The notes below the pieces were generated by a model. It saw nothing but the letters and a program-made list of their open reading frames with translations. It was not told where the DNA came from and did not search any database. A stretch of 64,000 bases of DNA, from NCBI RefSeq assembly GCF_000472385.1, contig NZ_AWZU01000019.1, forward strand, positions 80,499-144,498, written 5' to 3'. Source of the stretch: Bradyrhizobium sp. ARR65. Lineage in GTDB: Bacteria; Pseudomonadota; Alphaproteobacteria; Rhizobiales; Xanthobacteraceae. Positions within the stretch are counted from its first letter, which is position 1. Each line of letters starts with the position of its first letter. The position numbers were made by a program, and so were the translations under genes. Shown in pieces: positions 62,674-64,000 of the stretch.

Positions 62674-63798
62674 ATGACAAGCAGCCGATCATCGGTGGAC
62701 GAAGAGTGCGGACCTGCTCTGGACGGTGAGAGCGCCTCGGTTTCCGCCCTGCTGCCGAGCTTCGGGTTCACGGCCGAGCAGATGGGAGCGGACGAGAATA
62801 TTTCGGCGTGGCGAGAGGCCGTGGCGACGCTGTTCGACGTCGACGAATTGGCGTCCGGCGAACCGGACAGGTTTCGTGCTGATCTCCGCTCCTATGCCAT
62901 GGGGCCTGTCGTCCTTGGCCTCGCCCGCGCCAGCGGTCAGCGCTTCCGGCGCACGCCTGAGACCATCGCCCGCAGCGGGGTCGATCACATCATTCTGCAA
63001 CTCTACATGAAAGGCGGCTATGACGGCCGGGCGGGCAATTTTCCGATTGGCGTCAGGGCGGGCGATATCTGCGTGCTCGACCTTGCGCAGACGCTCGAGA
63101 CGCGGGCGACGGTCTTCGAGAACCTCACGCTCGTCGTGCCACGCCCTATGTTCGACGCCCACCTGATCAAGGTCGAGGACCTGCACGGCCTGGTGCTGCC
63201 GGGCGAAGGAGCGCTCGCTCGCCTCATGGCGAGACATCTGGCTGCTCTATTCGAATATGCGCCGCGTATGACCCTCGACGAATGCCAATCGGTCGTGGAA
63301 GGCACAGTTTCGTTTCTCGTCGCCTGCCTCAGGGGCGAACTGCAACGTCGCGATGCCGATCGCATAGGGGCGGCGGAAGCCTCGCTGTTCCGAATCCGCC
63401 GATACATCGAGGCCCGCCTTGCCGATGCCGACCTGACGGCCAATTCGGTGGCGGCGCATTTTGGCTTGTCACGGGCCTCACTCTACCGCCTGTTCATGCC
63501 GGTCGGCGGCGTCGCCGACTATATTCGCAGCCGCCGTCTGCATCGCGCATTCTTCGATCTAGCCACGACCACGTCGCGGCCAACACGAATTAGCGAGGTC
63601 GCCCGGCGCTGGCAGCTCGGCAGCGATGCCCACTTCACGCGCTTGTTCAAAGCAGCCTACGGCATCACGCCGAGCGCCGCGCGCGAAGCAGCGCTGCTCG
63701 GGACGGGCATGCAGAAGGGTCCCGGTCGCGCAGGCGCCGAGGCATCAACCCTCACGCGCTGGATGCGGGAAATGGCTCCGCCGCAAGCCACGGATTAG
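62674..63798 (+). CDS. AraC family transcriptional regulator
   Basis: The 374-residue protein has an N-terminal ligand-binding-like domain (about 60-210, with QLYMKGGYDGRAGNFPIGVRAGDICVLDLAQ, a cupin-like FeaR/AraC-binding type) and a C-terminal AraC DNA-binding domain: LTANSVAAHFGLSRASLYRLFMPVGGVADYIRSRRL (first helix-turn-helix) and RISEVARRWQLGSDAHFTRLFKAAYGITPSAAR (second). ATG 62674 has GGAAG upstream; an in-frame start at 62608 would add 22 residues. The target genes are not evident: the neighbours are a small protein gene upstream and unknown sequence to the right. Confidence 0.92.
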   Translation: MTSSRSSVDEECGPALDGESASVSALLPSFGFTAEQMGADENISAWREAVATLFDVDELASGEPDRFRADLRSYAMGPVVLGLARASGQRFRRTPETIARSGVDHIILQLYMKGGYDGRAGNFPIGVRAGDICVLDLAQTLETRATVFENLTLVVPRPMFDAHLIKVEDLHGLVLPGEGALARLMARHLAALFEYAPRMTLDECQSVVEGTVSFLVACLRGELQRRDADRIGAAEASLFRIRRYIEARLADADLTANSVAAHFGLSRASLYRLFMPVGGVADYIRSRRLHRAFFDLATTTSRPTRISEVARRWQLGSDAHFTRLFKAAYGITPSAAREAALLGTGMQKGPGRAGAEASTLTRWMREMAPPQATD

Positions 63799-64000
63799 TT
63801 CTACTGCGTCACAAATTGCTGCGCCGTTTGGATTTCGTGATCGGGGCAGTACAGCATGGGCATCGCGGCAGCGTCTGAACAAGAGCTGTGATAAGCCGCC
63901 GGCGAAGAGTCGCGATCGAGTTCGGAATGTGCCGTTCCGGCCTCAGAGGCGGAGCCTCTGGGTCGGTAACCGCTGGATACGGCAAGCTTCGGGCGTATCC
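63799..64000. other. Terminal stretch, possibly the end of a leftward gene
   Basis: The last 202 bp contain no complete gene. On the minus strand two frames stay open from the window edge; one ends at TAG 63801-63799 region with the tail MPMLYCPDHEIQTAQQFVTQ, which could be the end of a gene lying outside. CAGAGGC/GCCTCTG (63945-63959) is a small inverted repeat. The evidence is too thin for a call. Confidence 0.4.

Noticed and set aside
63799..64000. Partial leftward gene at the right edge
   Set aside because: Two minus-strand frames remain open to the edge, but neither has enough sequence to recognise a product.

Overview
The window looks like chromosomal DNA of an alphaproteobacterium of the Bradyrhizobium / Rhodopseudomonas / Afipia group. 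The basis is high GC, the protein flavour of the suf cluster, an RNase E with a huge acidic insertion, DUF1236, DUF2155 and DUF6502 proteins, and short palindromic intergenic repeats typical of rhizobial genomes. This is an inference from recognised families; no 16S gene is present. I found no tRNA, rRNA, CRISPR, prophage or insertion sequence.

Layout. 1-567: end of a GGDEF protein. 635-8250 (minus): TfoX-domain gene, then a seven-gene Fe-S assembly operon (nifS/iscS-type desulfurase, sufB, sufC, sufD, sufS, sufT, sufA-type carrier). 8.5-17.5 kb: mostly housekeeping and small accessory genes (alpha/beta hydrolase, DUF1697, SMR pump, GST, anmK, tyrS, MFS, chemoreceptor, a membrane protein and a 24-residue membrane peptide too short for normal gene calling). 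17.6-23.7 kb: a large AsmA-like envelope protein, a one-cysteine Bcp peroxiredoxin and an M23 peptidase.

25.0-31.6 kb is the most unusual part. A DUF6502-DUF5666 pair is transcribed leftward. A 52-residue membrane protein and a polysaccharide locus are transcribed rightward from the shared control region. The control region has two 17-bp dyads of the same architecture; the second lies in the spacer of a good sigma70-type promoter. The rightward locus has a glycosyltransferase fused in frame to an ABC-2 (Wzm-type) permease, then a Wzt-type ATPase, a second GT4 enzyme and an O-antigen-ligase-like membrane protein. A plausible reading is a compact synthesis/export/ligation system for a surface glycan, possibly under DUF6502 control.

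31.6-42.2 kb: a branched-chain amino-acid binding protein, a NodU/CmcH-type carbamoyltransferase, an EamA permease, a beta-hydroxyacid dehydrogenase, prfB with a classical programmed +1 frameshift, PBP1A and an AMIN-domain amidase. 42.2-46.1 kb: a long leader and rne. 46.3-55.2 kb: dctA, an aminotransferase, M48 and DsbA-like periplasmic proteins, DUF1236, aroQ, accB, accC. 55.2-58.4 kb: a tightly overlapping three-gene signalling operon (CHASE3-type kinase, single-domain receiver, receiver-HisKA_2-type kinase). 58.4-64 kb: aat, DUF2155, a CPA1-type antiporter, a small helical protein and an AraC-type regulator.
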